Shown here one piece after another: positions 10,722 to 20,913 of a DNA stretch of 64,000 bases. The translations under genes were made by a program, and so were the position numbers. The DNA comes from Bacteroidia bacterium (lineage in GTDB: Bacteria > Bacteroidota > Bacteroidia > UKL13-3). The stretch is from NCBI GenBank assembly GCA_025454975.1, contig JALONK010000005.1, positions 47,896-111,895 of the forward strand. Direction: 5' to 3'. Position 1 is the first letter of the stretch; every line of letters starts with the position of its first letter. The notes under the pieces are model-generated. The model did no database searches. It was not told the origin of the DNA and saw only the letters and a program-made list of their open reading frames with translations.

Positions 10722-11711
10722 ATGTACGGAAATGCTTACATTGATCCAAACGAAAAACCAAAGTCAATTATTGATGGTGAGGATCCTATTAAATTAGCTG
10801 AATTTGAAGCACGAATTGCAAGAGGCGAAAAAATTGAACCTAAAGATTGGATGCCTCGTGAATATCGCAAGCAATTAATTCGAATGATTGAACAGCATGC
10901 TCATTCAGAAATTATTGGTGCTTTGCCAGAAGGCACTTGGATAACAAGAGCACCGGGCTTTAAACGTAAATTAGCTTTAATGGCCAAGGTGCAAGATGAG
11001 GTTGGTCATGCTCAACTTTTATATAGTGCTGCCGAAACCCTTGGTAAAAGCAGAGAGGCTATGATAAACGACCTTATCACCGGAAAATCAAAATATTCAA
11101 ATGTATTTAATTATCCTGCTTTTACTTGGGCTGATGCCTGTATAATTGCGTGGTTAATTGATGCCGGTGCAATTATTAACCAGGTGGCAAATGCTAAAGG
11201 AAGCTACGGTCCGTATTGTCGTGCACTCGACCGTATTTGTACAGAGGAAAGTTTCCATTTAAAATACGGCCATGATAATGTAGTAACACTAGCTACAGGA
11301 ACTCCTACACAACGCAAAATGGTTCAAGAAGCATTAAATCGTTGGTGGCCTCCTATTATGCACTTCTTTGGTCCTAGCGATAAAATCTCTAACCACACAG
11401 AAATTTTAATGCGTTGGAAAGTAAAGATGGCGACAAACGACGACATGCGTCAACAGTTTTTAAACATGTATGTTCCAAAAATTTGGGACCTTGGATTAAC
11501 TGTTCCTGATGCAAACCTTAAGAAGAATGAAGAAACAGGTAAATGGGAATATACTGAACCTGATTGGGATGAATTTAAACGTGTGATTAATGGCGATGGC
11601 CCATGTAATGCTGAAAGATTGGCTGTGAGAAGAATGGCTGAAGAAAGAGGAAGATGGGTGCGTGAAGCCCTTCATACACCAAAATCAACCTATGTGGTTC
11701 CTTTAGCTTAA
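10722..11711 (+). CDS. paaA: 1,2-phenylacetyl-CoA epoxidase subunit PaaA
   Basis: [55 protein letters not shown]. Confidence 0.93.
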   Translation: MYGNAYIDPNEKPKSIIDGEDPIKLAEFEARIARGEKIEPKDWMPREYRKQLIRMIEQHAHSEIIGALPEGTWITRAPGFKRKLALMAKVQDEVGHAQLLYSAAETLGKSREAMINDLITGKSKYSNVFNYPAFTWADACIIAWLIDAGAIINQVANAKGSYGPYCRALDRICTEESFHLKYGHDNVVTLATGTPTQRKMVQEALNRWWPPIMHFFGPSDKISNHTEILMRWKVKMATNDDMRQQFLNMYVPKIWDLGLTVPDANLKKNEETGKWEYTEPDWDEFKRVINGDGPCNAERLAVRRMAEERGRWVREALHTPKSTYVVPLA

Positions 11712-11824
11712 GTATTAATTTACAGTAAAGTTAACAACAGCCGTTTGATGTTTGAATTGACATTAAATTAAATAAATACAACATACACCTCTGATTTGAT
11801 CAATATAGTTGTTGTGTGTTGTAT

Positions 11825-11842
11825 TTATAACGTTTGTTATAA
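11825..11842. promoter_or_regulatory. Palindrome TTATAAC-GTTT-GTTATAA upstream of paaB
   Basis: Perfect 7-bp arms; shares the TAAC-N4-GTTA core with the palindrome upstream of tetR. Confidence 0.45.
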
Positions 11843-11885
11843 TAGTTGCTAATAATACAAACCCACCAACAGTAGTAAATATAAA

Positions 11886-12254
11886 ATGATAAAATCTCTT
11901 GATCCTCGCGTAACACGCGAACAAATAGACATTGATAACCAAATTGCACCATTGAAAGATTTGGATCAATGGGAAACATACGAAGTGTTTCATCAAAAAA
12001 AACGTGGCGACCAACACATGCACGTTGGAATTGTACATGCTCCTAATGCTGAAATGGCTTTATTGTTTGGCAAAGAACAGTTTGGCAGAAGAGGTGTGAG
12101 TGTTAACATTTGGGTGGTGCGTACCGCTGATGTATTTACTTCTGACTATGATGATTCCGATATTTTTGAAACGGTTCCGGAAAAGCAATACCGTGAAGCG
12201 GCCGGCTATAAAGTGATGGAGAAGATTAATAAATACAAAAAACAAAACAAATAA
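11886..12254 (+). CDS. paaB: 1,2-phenylacetyl-CoA epoxidase subunit PaaB
   Basis: WETYEVFHQKKRGDQHMHVGIVHAPNAEMALLFGKEQFGRRG...VNIWVVRT. Confidence 0.9.
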   Translation: MIKSLDPRVTREQIDIDNQIAPLKDLDQWETYEVFHQKKRGDQHMHVGIVHAPNAEMALLFGKEQFGRRGVSVNIWVVRTADVFTSDYDDSDIFETVPEKQYREAAGYKVMEKINKYKKQNK

Positions 12255-12489
12255 CCATAATATTATTTGTGGCAGAATCAGCACATACAAAGAAGGTCGC
12301 CAACGAAATTTCGAGTTAGTTTTTGAAAATTACGTTGAAAAGGCTATCACCATAGTCACAGATAATATTATTAACGAAATACAAATTGAAAAAATAAATA
12401 TCATTTAAAGCGGACGAAAATTTATAAGCTTTCAAAGTCATTATTAAATGATAAGTGCATAAACAAAACACAATTTATCTTTATTAAAC

Positions 12490-13239
12490 ATGAATCACAT
12501 TAAAGAATTATTATACAAAATGGCTGATGACTTATTAATTTTAGGTCATCGCAATAGCGAGTGGACAGGTTTAGGGCCAATATTAGAAGAAGATATTGCC
12601 TTCTCATCAATGGCCCAAGATAAAATTGGTCAATCCCAAACTTTATTTCAACTTCTTCATGATTTAGGAGAACAAGAGCCGGATACTGTTGCATTTACCA
12701 GAAATGCTAATCAATTTCATAATGCTATTATTACCGAATTACCCAACATGGATTATGCATTCAGCATTATGAGACATTTTTTGTATGACACTGCTGATCA
12801 ATTGAGATTTGATATGCTGGCAAACTCATCATACGAACCCTTAGCAAAAGTTGCACGTAAGGTAAAAGGTGAATTGAAATATCATGTATTCCATGCTAAT
12901 ACCTGGGTAAAAAAACTTGGTAATGCTACAGAAGAAAGTCACGCCCGCATGCAAACTGCTTTAAATGAAATTTGGGATGATGCACTGGGATTATTTGAAG
13001 AAAGTACTTTTGAAGAGCAATTAATTAAAGAGGGAGTATTTGTTGGCGAAGTTGAACTTAAAAACCGATGGTTAGCTATTATTTCGCCGATTTTATCTGA
13101 TTCGATGTTAACTATTCCACATGAAAGCACTTGGAAGCCAAACATAGGTGGAAGAGTAGGAAAACATACCGAACATTTGCAACCTTTGTTAGACGAAATG
13201 AGTGAAGTATTTAAAATTGACCCAACTGCTGAGTGGTAA
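12490..13239 (+). CDS. paaC: 1,2-phenylacetyl-CoA epoxidase subunit PaaC
   Basis: MADDLLILGHRNSEWTGLGPILEEDIAFSSMAQDKIGQSQTLFQLLHDLG. Confidence 0.9.
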   Translation: MNHIKELLYKMADDLLILGHRNSEWTGLGPILEEDIAFSSMAQDKIGQSQTLFQLLHDLGEQEPDTVAFTRNANQFHNAIITELPNMDYAFSIMRHFLYDTADQLRFDMLANSSYEPLAKVARKVKGELKYHVFHANTWVKKLGNATEESHARMQTALNEIWDDALGLFEESTFEEQLIKEGVFVGEVELKNRWLAIISPILSDSMLTIPHESTWKPNIGGRVGKHTEHLQPLLDEMSEVFKIDPTAEW

Positions 13240-13315
13240 ATTAAAAAGGGTAGAACACCTAAATGTATTAGTTAATCTCTTTTACCATTAAGGCTAGAGT
13301 GCAAATTTTTTGTTA

Positions 13316-15499
13316 TTATCTGATTAAATGAAGGGTTCCTTTTAACGATTGCTCGTTTCCTAAACTATCAGTTACATAAATTAGGTAAGTATAAACATCA
13401 GAGGGGGCAGGCTTTAATTTAAATGTGCCGTCCCACCCTGAAATACTTCCGTTTGCCTCATAAACTAATTGACCCCAACGATTATAAATATTCATTATTC
13501 GATTTTTAATGTTTAATCCATTAATATCAAACACATCATTAACACCATCGTTGTTAGGTGTAAATGCATTTGGAACAAAATATTTACCATTACAATCAAC
13601 TTCTTCAAGGTTTATTTCAAACGAATCTTTAAAGCATCCATTAGATACAACCGCAGTATACTTTCCGCCGCTGGCGAGTTGAATATTTTTACTTGAGCTA
13701 CCATCACTCCACAAAATTTCAATAAGAGAGTCGGATTTACCTGAAGTGTAGTTAAATTGAAATGTTTGACTAGCACAAAAAGTTGTATCGAATGAACTTA
13801 CTTTCGGCGGAGAAACAAAAGTAACCGTGCTATTTGCAAAATAGATACATCCAAACGAATCAATGGCTTGTAACTGAATAAGTGTATCATTTGTTACAAC
13901 AATTGAATCGGTGGTTGATATGTTATTCCAATTATATGAACTAAATAGTTGATTAGCTTTAAGCACAACAGGAGTGCCTTTACATGCAATTGTAGCATTA
14001 GAAACTATTGAAACATTTCTGTTTTTGCAATTAAATGCTGTTAAAAATATATCTACAGATGCGCTCCCAAATCCATCATTCAACTGCTTACTTATAGGAT
14101 TTTTGCTTACATAATAATCATTGCTCCTAGTGGTGCCAACTATCCAGTTAATGCTTCCATTATTACAAACACTAAATGGGTAATCATCTTCGAAACCACC
14201 CAAGTATGTTGCCCACTTTGGCTTAAAATCATAGCCAAGATTAAAAATAAATGCATCCATTAAACCATTATTTAATTTTTGAAAGGCATTTTTCTGTGTT
14301 GGAATCAGGTTCTTTTTTTCATATAATAAAATGAGAAGAGAAGAATCAGTACTTTCAATATCGCTTATTCCTACATCATTATTAATAAATCCATTTAATG
14401 CCCATAGCCTTTTCTTTTTAAAACTGGGGTCAATCTCTTGGACAATTATTGCGGTATTACCATTATTGGTTAATACACTTTCAGCAATAGGTTTATAGGT
14501 ATCCAGATTGTTGGTTTTCGATAAAATATATAAGGTGTTTGACTTACTAAATGTTAACTCATCGGGAATATCATTTGGGTGTAGAGGTGGTGAAGCAACA
14601 TAATTTAGCTGAAAATTAGTTTTACTGATACTAATGATATAGGTGCGTTTATTCTTTAAGTCGCTTTCAAATGGATTATTCCTATCAATAATATTATCCG
14701 ACGAGGTCCGCAATAAAAAATGTATGTTATTATTAGCATCAACCGATACATCTACAGGATCTTCATAACCATTACCACCAAAATATGAAGAATAGAGCAA
14801 ATTGCCTGATTTATCTATACAGGCTATAAACATTTCGTCAACCGTACTTGCAACATTTACAGGATTAGCTGTCTGCTGAAAGGCATTCGGTGTTATTGGA
14901 ATACCTATGAATGGAACCTGATTCGGATAAGCTATACTCCCTGCCAACCAAATATCACCATTTAAATCAATCGCTGCCACACTAGGCAAATCAAATCCAT
15001 TCGAACTTAAGGTGCGCGACCAAATAAAAGCTCCATTTGTATCTAACTTTACAAGAATTGCCTCCGCACCTCCCAATTTAGGTCCAAAACTATCATTAAC
15101 CAAAGTTAAGCCCAAACTTCCGTTAAAGGTGCCAACAACATATATAAAGCCCTTTTCATCATAAACCAAACGATCAACGTTAAATGAACTCAATGTATCT
15201 CCAGTTAAATACGTTGCCCAAGCTACAGATTGATTGACATCTAATTTACATAAAACACCAGCTGAAAACTGTGTTCGTTTAATAGGAAATGCTGCATTGC
15301 TGGTAATAATGCTATCTTCATTATCGGTAGTGTAAGCCAAATAAACTGAGCCGGTTTTTGAAGTTGCAAGTTGTGCTGAAGACTCAGTTCCAAAACCACC
15401 GACATAACTACTCCATTTAAGTTGTTGAGCCTTTGTATTTGAAGTTAACAAAACTATCAAAAAAAAACTTTGACATAAGGTTTTACCAACAAATCTCAT
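13316..15499 (-). CDS. T9SS/gliding-motility C-terminal-domain secreted protein, SBBP-like repeats
   Basis: Signal peptide; YSSYFGGNGYEDP-type repeats; C-terminus VPNAFTPNNDGVNDVFDINGL...IYNRWGQLVYEANG...WDGTFK. Confidence 0.85.
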   Translation of the reverse strand: MRFVGKTLCQSFFLIVLLTSNTKAQQLKWSSYVGGFGTESSAQLATSKTGSVYLAYTTDNEDSIITSNAAFPIKRTQFSAGVLCKLDVNQSVAWATYLTGDTLSSFNVDRLVYDEKGFIYVVGTFNGSLGLTLVNDSFGPKLGGAEAILVKLDTNGAFIWSRTLSSNGFDLPSVAAIDLNGDIWLAGSIAYPNQVPFIGIPITPNAFQQTANPVNVASTVDEMFIACIDKSGNLLYSSYFGGNGYEDPVDVSVDANNNIHFLLRTSSDNIIDRNNPFESDLKNKRTYIISISKTNFQLNYVASPPLHPNDIPDELTFSKSNTLYILSKTNNLDTYKPIAESVLTNNGNTAIIVQEIDPSFKKKRLWALNGFINNDVGISDIESTDSSLLILLYEKKNLIPTQKNAFQKLNNGLMDAFIFNLGYDFKPKWATYLGGFEDDYPFSVCNNGSINWIVGTTRSNDYYVSKNPISKQLNDGFGSASVDIFLTAFNCKNRNVSIVSNATIACKGTPVVLKANQLFSSYNWNNISTTDSIVVTNDTLIQLQAIDSFGCIYFANSTVTFVSPPKVSSFDTTFCASQTFQFNYTSGKSDSLIEILWSDGSSSKNIQLASGGKYTAVVSNGCFKDSFEINLEEVDCNGKYFVPNAFTPNNDGVNDVFDINGLNIKNRIMNIYNRWGQLVYEANGSISGWDGTFKLKPAPSDVYTYLIYVTDSLGNEQSLKGTLHLIR

Positions 15500-15587
15500 A
15501 TATGCAAGTTAATGTTAATATTTAATATAATATGATTTACATCTATTAGTTATTTGAACATATTTCTAATATTTTCGTTTATTAGTT

Positions 15588-16073
15588 ATGCTTACAACAA
15601 ATGAAATTTGGCAAGCCCTCGAGGTAGTTAAAGATCCTGAAATACCTACACTAAGCATGGTGGATATGGGTATAATTACCAAGGTAGAAATTCGTGGAGA
15701 AAGTAATGTTTATGTTGAAATGACACCAACATTTACCGGATGTCCTGCAATTAAAATGATGGAAAATATGGTATCTGACCGGTTAAAAGAAATTGGGATA
15801 ACTACTGTTGAAGTTATAACAACTTTTGATAAACCATGGGACAGCAATAAACTTACGGCAAGAGGTTTAATCTGTTTGAAAAAACACGGCCTAGCACCAC
15901 CTGTTAAGCATGAGGGAGAAATAACACAAGACTTGTTAGCACATGTTGAATGTCCGTTTTGTGGAAGTAAAAATACTGAAATGAAGTCGCCATTTGGCCC
16001 TACCTTATGCAGAAGCATGCATTATTGTAATGATTGCTTGCAAGCATTTGAAGGATTTAAACCTGTTGTTTAA
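15588..16073 (+). CDS. paaD: 1,2-phenylacetyl-CoA epoxidase maturation/subunit PaaD
   Basis: EIWQALEVVKDPEIPTLSMVDMGIITKVEI...; C-terminal Cys cluster CPFCGSKNTEMKSPFGPTLCRSMHYCNDC. Confidence 0.9.
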   Translation: MLTTNEIWQALEVVKDPEIPTLSMVDMGIITKVEIRGESNVYVEMTPTFTGCPAIKMMENMVSDRLKEIGITTVEVITTFDKPWDSNKLTARGLICLKKHGLAPPVKHEGEITQDLLAHVECPFCGSKNTEMKSPFGPTLCRSMHYCNDCLQAFEGFKPVV

Positions 16074-16116
16074 ACATTCTATTTACAGGAAAATGAATGT
16101 TTATCCTTATAGCCTA

Positions 16117-17193
16117 TTATTCTGCTAACACATTAACATATCTCCTAATTGACTCTAGTTCATAGTTAGCAATTAAAGAAATGAAATGGCTTTTACTTCC
16201 TCCGGTTTGAACAGTTTCAAGCGAGTGATAATAAGCCATTCTACTTTTTGTATCGCCTTTAATATTTGCAATTACATAACCATGCTTCAGTAAAATTAAA
16301 TTCATTATTAATCTTGATGTTCTTCCATTACCATCAATAAAAGGATGAATAGTAACCAAACGTTCATGCATTTCAGCAGCTAAAACTACAGGATGTAATT
16401 GCTTTTTGTTTGATGTATACCAATAAAATAATTCTTCCATTTGCTTAGGAACTAAAAATGGTGGTGGCGGATGATGAGCGCTTCCTTTAATCATCACTTG
16501 AACATTTCTGTACTTTCCGGCGTTTGATTGATCAATACCTCTAAGAATTAGGTTATGAATGGACAAAACTTCTCGCTCATTAATCTCTACATTTTTATCT
16601 ATTAAATATTTTATGTAAGCAATAGCTTCTGAGTGATTAATTGCTTCTAAGTGTTCACGCATGCTTTTTCCACTAATCGTTAATCCTTCATTGATAACTA
16701 AATCAGTTTCTCTCAAGCTAAGCGTGTTTCCTTCTATTCTGTTGCTTTCAAAGGTATACTCTAATTCTAAAGCTTGTTTGATTCGATAACTATCATACTC
16801 ACGTAGTTTATCTAACTTTTTTTTATAAGTATCTATTTGTTTAACTATCTGTTTAATTCCATTTGGTACATGTAGTTTAAGTGCTGTTTTTTGCTTCAAC
16901 TCTGATTCAGCCGCCATCATAGCTTCTAAGGCGTACTCATCCTCTCCAATTTCATATAGAATCTTTTCTTTTAACCATTGAACCAATAATTCGCCGGGAT
17001 CAATATCTAAAATAGCAGCCAATTTTAATACTTGCTGGCGTGTAGGTTTTCTCGTTCCTGATTCAAATTTGCTAACCAATGCCTGGTCAATTCCAAGCGC
17101 TTGAGCTAATTCTCTAATAAGTATTCCTTTGTTTTCGCGAGCTGTTTTAATTAACTGTTTCATGTTATTAATTGTCATGACAAATTTAGTCAT
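16117..17193 (-). CDS. Fic family protein with N-terminal XRE-type HTH
   Basis: Fic motif HPFIDGNGRTSR; N-terminal ELAQALGIDQALVSKFESGTRKPTRQQV HTH; SNRIEG matches the [S/T]xxxE[G/N] inhibitory motif. Confidence 0.88.
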   Translation of the reverse strand: MTKFVMTINNMKQLIKTARENKGILIRELAQALGIDQALVSKFESGTRKPTRQQVLKLAAILDIDPGELLVQWLKEKILYEIGEDEYALEAMMAAESELKQKTALKLHVPNGIKQIVKQIDTYKKKLDKLREYDSYRIKQALELEYTFESNRIEGNTLSLRETDLVINEGLTISGKSMREHLEAINHSEAIAYIKYLIDKNVEINEREVLSIHNLILRGIDQSNAGKYRNVQVMIKGSAHHPPPPFLVPKQMEELFYWYTSNKKQLHPVVLAAEMHERLVTIHPFIDGNGRTSRLIMNLILLKHGYVIANIKGDTKSRMAYYHSLETVQTGGSKSHFISLIANYELESIRRYVNVLAE

Positions 17194-17401
17194 GTTTATT
17201 ATATATTCAAAACAAAAAAATTCAAATAATTAATTGATTTGTAAATTAAATAAATAGCCGCAAGACACATTTAAAATTCGCGAGGCGATTATCTAAAAGG
17301 AAACTTCACAAAGGCTTTATCGTTTGGTAAATTTGAGGGTTATAAAATTGCTCTAGCATCAGGTTATGCTGTTGATTTGTTGATAGGTTTAATTCACGAC
17401 A

Positions 17402-17959
17402 GTGTTACATTTGTATTTAAGTATGTATTTAAGCGAGCGTTTTATAAAGTTAACAGCCCTGTTTTTCGTTTTTGTTTTTGCAATGGGTTCTTGTAAAAGC
17501 AAAAAAATGAGTAAATCGCCTGGCACATCTAATAAGCAATCTAACGAACTTAGAATACTAAGTAATAAGCTCAACCTTGAAATTGACAAAAACGATAACA
17601 TACACTTGTATAGTTACATTGCTGATTGGTTAGGCATCCCTCACAAATTAGGCTCTTGCACAAAAGAGGCTATTGATTGTTCATGTTTTATCATGCTTTT
17701 GTATAAAAATATTTATAACAAATCAATTCCTCGCACAGCAATGGAAATGTATAAAGCATGTAGTTTGGTTGACTTGGATAAATTAGAGGAGGGTAACTTG
17801 GTTTTCTTTAAAATCAAATCAAACAAAGTTTCTCATGTTGGAATTTATTTAAAGAAAGGTTGGTTTGCACATGTAAGCACAAGCAGAGGTGTTATGATTA
17901 ACAGTCTTGACGAAGCGTATTACAAACAATACTTTATTGGAGGAGGGCAACCTAATTAA
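17402..17959 (+). CDS. NlpC/P60-like lipoprotein
   Basis: Lipobox-like FAMGSC; EAIDCSCFIMLLY and KVSHVGIYLKKGWFAHVSTSRGV. Confidence 0.75.
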   Translation: MLHLYLSMYLSERFIKLTALFFVFVFAMGSCKSKKMSKSPGTSNKQSNELRILSNKLNLEIDKNDNIHLYSYIADWLGIPHKLGSCTKEAIDCSCFIMLLYKNIYNKSIPRTAMEMYKACSLVDLDKLEEGNLVFFKIKSNKVSHVGIYLKKGWFAHVSTSRGVMINSLDEAYYKQYFIGGGQPN

Positions 17960-19662
17960 CCTCTGAACGAAATATCTTTGATATTAAGTTGAAGATTCAC
18001 ATGCCCATTAAAATGATTTTCCTCAACTGTATAACAAATATCGAAAGATATACCTTGAGAAACCTTGTCGTAGTGTTCTCCTAAACCAAAGGCGATAGCT
18101 TTAAAAATCCTACCTCCTTCTTCCTGAGTCAAACTCATTTTTAGGTGATTATTTCCTACAATCATAACATCACCCACATCCCATACACCTTTACTCATAA
18201 AAATAGGGCTCAAATTACCCGGACCAAAAGGAGCAAATTGTTTTAGAACACTAAAAAACTTAGGAGTAATTACACGAAGTGGAATTTCTGCATCGAACTC
18301 AATTTCCGGTGTTAAACTTCTTTCTTCAATACTTGAAGAAACAATTCTTTCAAACTTATCGCTAAACGCTTTAACGTTTTCCAACTTTAAGGTAAGTCCC
18401 GCAGCATGTGTGTGACCGCCATATTGTTCAAGCAATTCGCTACATTCTTCAATTGCACTATATAAATCAAAACCATCAACCGACCTGGCACTGCCGGTGG
18501 CAAGACCATTGCTTTCAGTTAAAATAATCGTTGGCCTGTAATACTTCTCAATAAGCCTTGAAGCAACAATTCCTATAACTCCTTTATGCCAAGCATTATT
18601 AAATAATACTGTTGATTTACGAGAAGCAAATTGTTCATCATGTTCAATAATCTCGAAAGCCTGCTGAGTGATGTCACTATCAAAATGTCGTCTTTCTGTA
18701 TTATGTTGATTAACCAGTTCGGCAATCTCCTTGGCTTTTCTAAAGTCGTCGGAGGTCATTAATCTAACAGCATCTTTAGCGTCGGCTATTCTACCTGCTG
18801 CATTAATCCTTGGACCTATAAAAAATACAACATCGCTAACACCATATTCAGGTTTTTCTGCGTACGATTCAAGCAAAGCCTTTAGCCCGTTATTTGGGTT
18901 TGATTTTAATTTTCGTAAACCAAAATGAACAAGTATTCTGTTTTCATCTAAAATAGGTACTAAATCAGCAGCTATACTTATAGCAACCAAATCAATGTAT
19001 TGCTCAACTTCCGAAAACGAAATTTGGTGTTTTAAAGCAAAGGCTTGAATAAGTTTAAAGCCTATTCCACATCCTGATAATTCTTTAAATGGATATTCAC
19101 ATCCAACTTGTTTAGGATTTAAAATGGCAACAGCATCCGGAATTTTATCGCCGGGCAAATGGTGGTCGCATACAATAAAATCAATTCCCTTCTGACTGGC
19201 ATAAGCAACACGTTCTACCGATTTTATTCCACAATCTAAAGCGATTATAAGTTTAAAATTATGTTTATGCGCCCAATCAATTCCCTGAACTGAAATACCG
19301 TATCCTTCTGTATAACGATCCGGAATATAAAAATCAACTTCTGGATATCGTGATTTAAAAAAGGAATAAACTATAGCAACGGAGGTTGTTCCGTCAACAT
19401 CATAGTCTCCGTAAATAAGAATTTTCTCGTTATTTTCAATGGCCTTTTCAATGCGGCAAATGGCGTTATGCATTCCAAGCATAATAAAAGGGTCATGTAA
19501 ATCAGCATATTGTGGGCGAAAAAACTTTTTAGCAACTTCGAAAGAATCAATACCTCGTTGAACCAAAACACCTGAAAGTACCTTATTTACATTGATTGAG
19601 CTTGAAAGTTCTTCAACCAACTGTTTTTCAGGTTCTTGTTTTCTTATCCAGCGTTTTGTCAT
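17956..19662 (-). CDS. recJ: Single-stranded-DNA-specific exonuclease RecJ
   Basis: IYGDYDVDGTTSVAIVYSFF, IIALDCGIKS, DFIVCDHHLPGD, SGCGIGFKLIQA, GPRINAAGRI; start at MTKRWIRK. Confidence 0.93.
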   Translation of the reverse strand: MTKRWIRKQEPEKQLVEELSSSINVNKVLSGVLVQRGIDSFEVAKKFFRPQYADLHDPFIMLGMHNAICRIEKAIENNEKILIYGDYDVDGTTSVAIVYSFFKSRYPEVDFYIPDRYTEGYGISVQGIDWAHKHNFKLIIALDCGIKSVERVAYASQKGIDFIVCDHHLPGDKIPDAVAILNPKQVGCEYPFKELSGCGIGFKLIQAFALKHQISFSEVEQYIDLVAISIAADLVPILDENRILVHFGLRKLKSNPNNGLKALLESYAEKPEYGVSDVVFFIGPRINAAGRIADAKDAVRLMTSDDFRKAKEIAELVNQHNTERRHFDSDITQQAFEIIEHDEQFASRKSTVLFNNAWHKGVIGIVASRLIEKYYRPTIILTESNGLATGSARSVDGFDLYSAIEECSELLEQYGGHTHAAGLTLKLENVKAFSDKFERIVSSSIEERSLTPEIEFDAEIPLRVITPKFFSVLKQFAPFGPGNLSPIFMSKGVWDVGDVMIVGNNHLKMSLTQEEGGRIFKAIAFGLGEHYDKVSQGISFDICYTVEENHFNGHVNLQLNIKDISFRG

Positions 19663-19717
19663 GTTTACCGATTGCGAATGTACCAAAAAATCGGCAATAC
19701 TTTACGTTATTACCCAA

Positions 19718-20842
19718 TTAGTCTATCCAATCTACAATAAAAACATTGGTATCTTTGGTATCTCCATTATTTCTGTTGGAAGAAAAAACCAACTTTTTTC
19801 CATCGGGCGAAAACATAGGAAATGCATTAAACTTGCTCTCGAAGGTAATTTGTTCTAGCCCTGTGCCATCTAGGTTAATCATAAACAACTGAAAGTCGAA
19901 GCCTTTTTCGCTATGATGATTTGAACTAAAGATTATTTTTTTACCGGAAGGATGGAAAAAGGGAGCCCAATTAGCTTTGCCCAAGTTGGTAATTTGTTTA
20001 AGCCCACTGCCATCTACATTCATCACAAAAATCTCCATGTCTGTTGGTGCAACTAATCCTTTTGATAGCAACTGTTTATATTCTACAGTATCAGCACCTT
20101 TAGGTCTACTTGCTCTAAATACAATTTGCTTACCATCAGGAGAAAAGAACGCACCACCATCATAACCTAATTCAAAGGTAAGTTGCTTAATGTTCTTACC
20201 ATTAATATCCATAATATACAAATCAAGGTCGCCATTCCGCGTTGAAGTAAATAAAATTTTATCCCCTTGAGGAGAAACAACTGCTTCTGCATCATATCCA
20301 ATTTGGTTTGTTAAGGGTTTGAAGCTTTTCCCTTTCTCTTCCCCTATATAAATATCATAATCAGGATGAATTGACCATAAATATTTACCATTTTTATCTG
20401 GTTCAGGCGGACAGTTATTACCTCCTTTATACGTAGATGCAAATAGGATGCGCTTATTATCCGGTAAATAATAACTACATGTAGTTCTTCCTAAACCATT
20501 ACTTACCATTAAAGGTTGATACACTCTGTTATCAGCAGCTTCTTCAATATTCATCCAAAATATTTGATCACATTGAAGCCCCCAAGTTGGGTTATTACTT
20601 TGAAAACATAACTTAGTCCCATCAAAACTAAAATAAGCCTCAGCATTGTCGCCTCCGAAAGTAAGTTGCCTGATATTACTAAAATGTTTTTCTTGGCTTG
20701 AAGGTGAAACCATTTCATCTTCTTCCGGATGTAAATTTTCATTAACAAACGCTACTGCTGATTGCTCTTGTGAGCTAGTTTGTGCTAACGAATAAAAGCA
20801 AAGCTTACTGCATATCAATAGAAATGCTATTCTCAAAATCAT
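19718..20842 (-). CDS. Secreted TolB-like PD40 beta-propeller protein
   Basis: Signal peptide and repeated SPDGKKLVFSSNRNNGD / SPQGDKILFTSTRNGDLDLYIMD. Confidence 0.82.
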   Translation of the reverse strand: MILRIAFLLICSKLCFYSLAQTSSQEQSAVAFVNENLHPEEDEMVSPSSQEKHFSNIRQLTFGGDNAEAYFSFDGTKLCFQSNNPTWGLQCDQIFWMNIEEAADNRVYQPLMVSNGLGRTTCSYYLPDNKRILFASTYKGGNNCPPEPDKNGKYLWSIHPDYDIYIGEEKGKSFKPLTNQIGYDAEAVVSPQGDKILFTSTRNGDLDLYIMDINGKNIKQLTFELGYDGGAFFSPDGKQIVFRASRPKGADTVEYKQLLSKGLVAPTDMEIFVMNVDGSGLKQITNLGKANWAPFFHPSGKKIIFSSNHHSEKGFDFQLFMINLDGTGLEQITFESKFNAFPMFSPDGKKLVFSSNRNNGDTKDTNVFIVDWID

Positions 20843-20913
20843 GCTTCAAATAAAACAGAGATTCTATTAAGGTTATCCCCAAATTATTGTGACATGTGAA
20901 TATTACAATATGA

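Noticed and set aside
17280-17400. Plus-strand fragment GDYLKGNFTKALSFGKFEGYKIALASGYAVDLLIGLIHD before the NlpC/P60 gene
   Set aside because: Lacks a start and cannot be assigned; probable relic.
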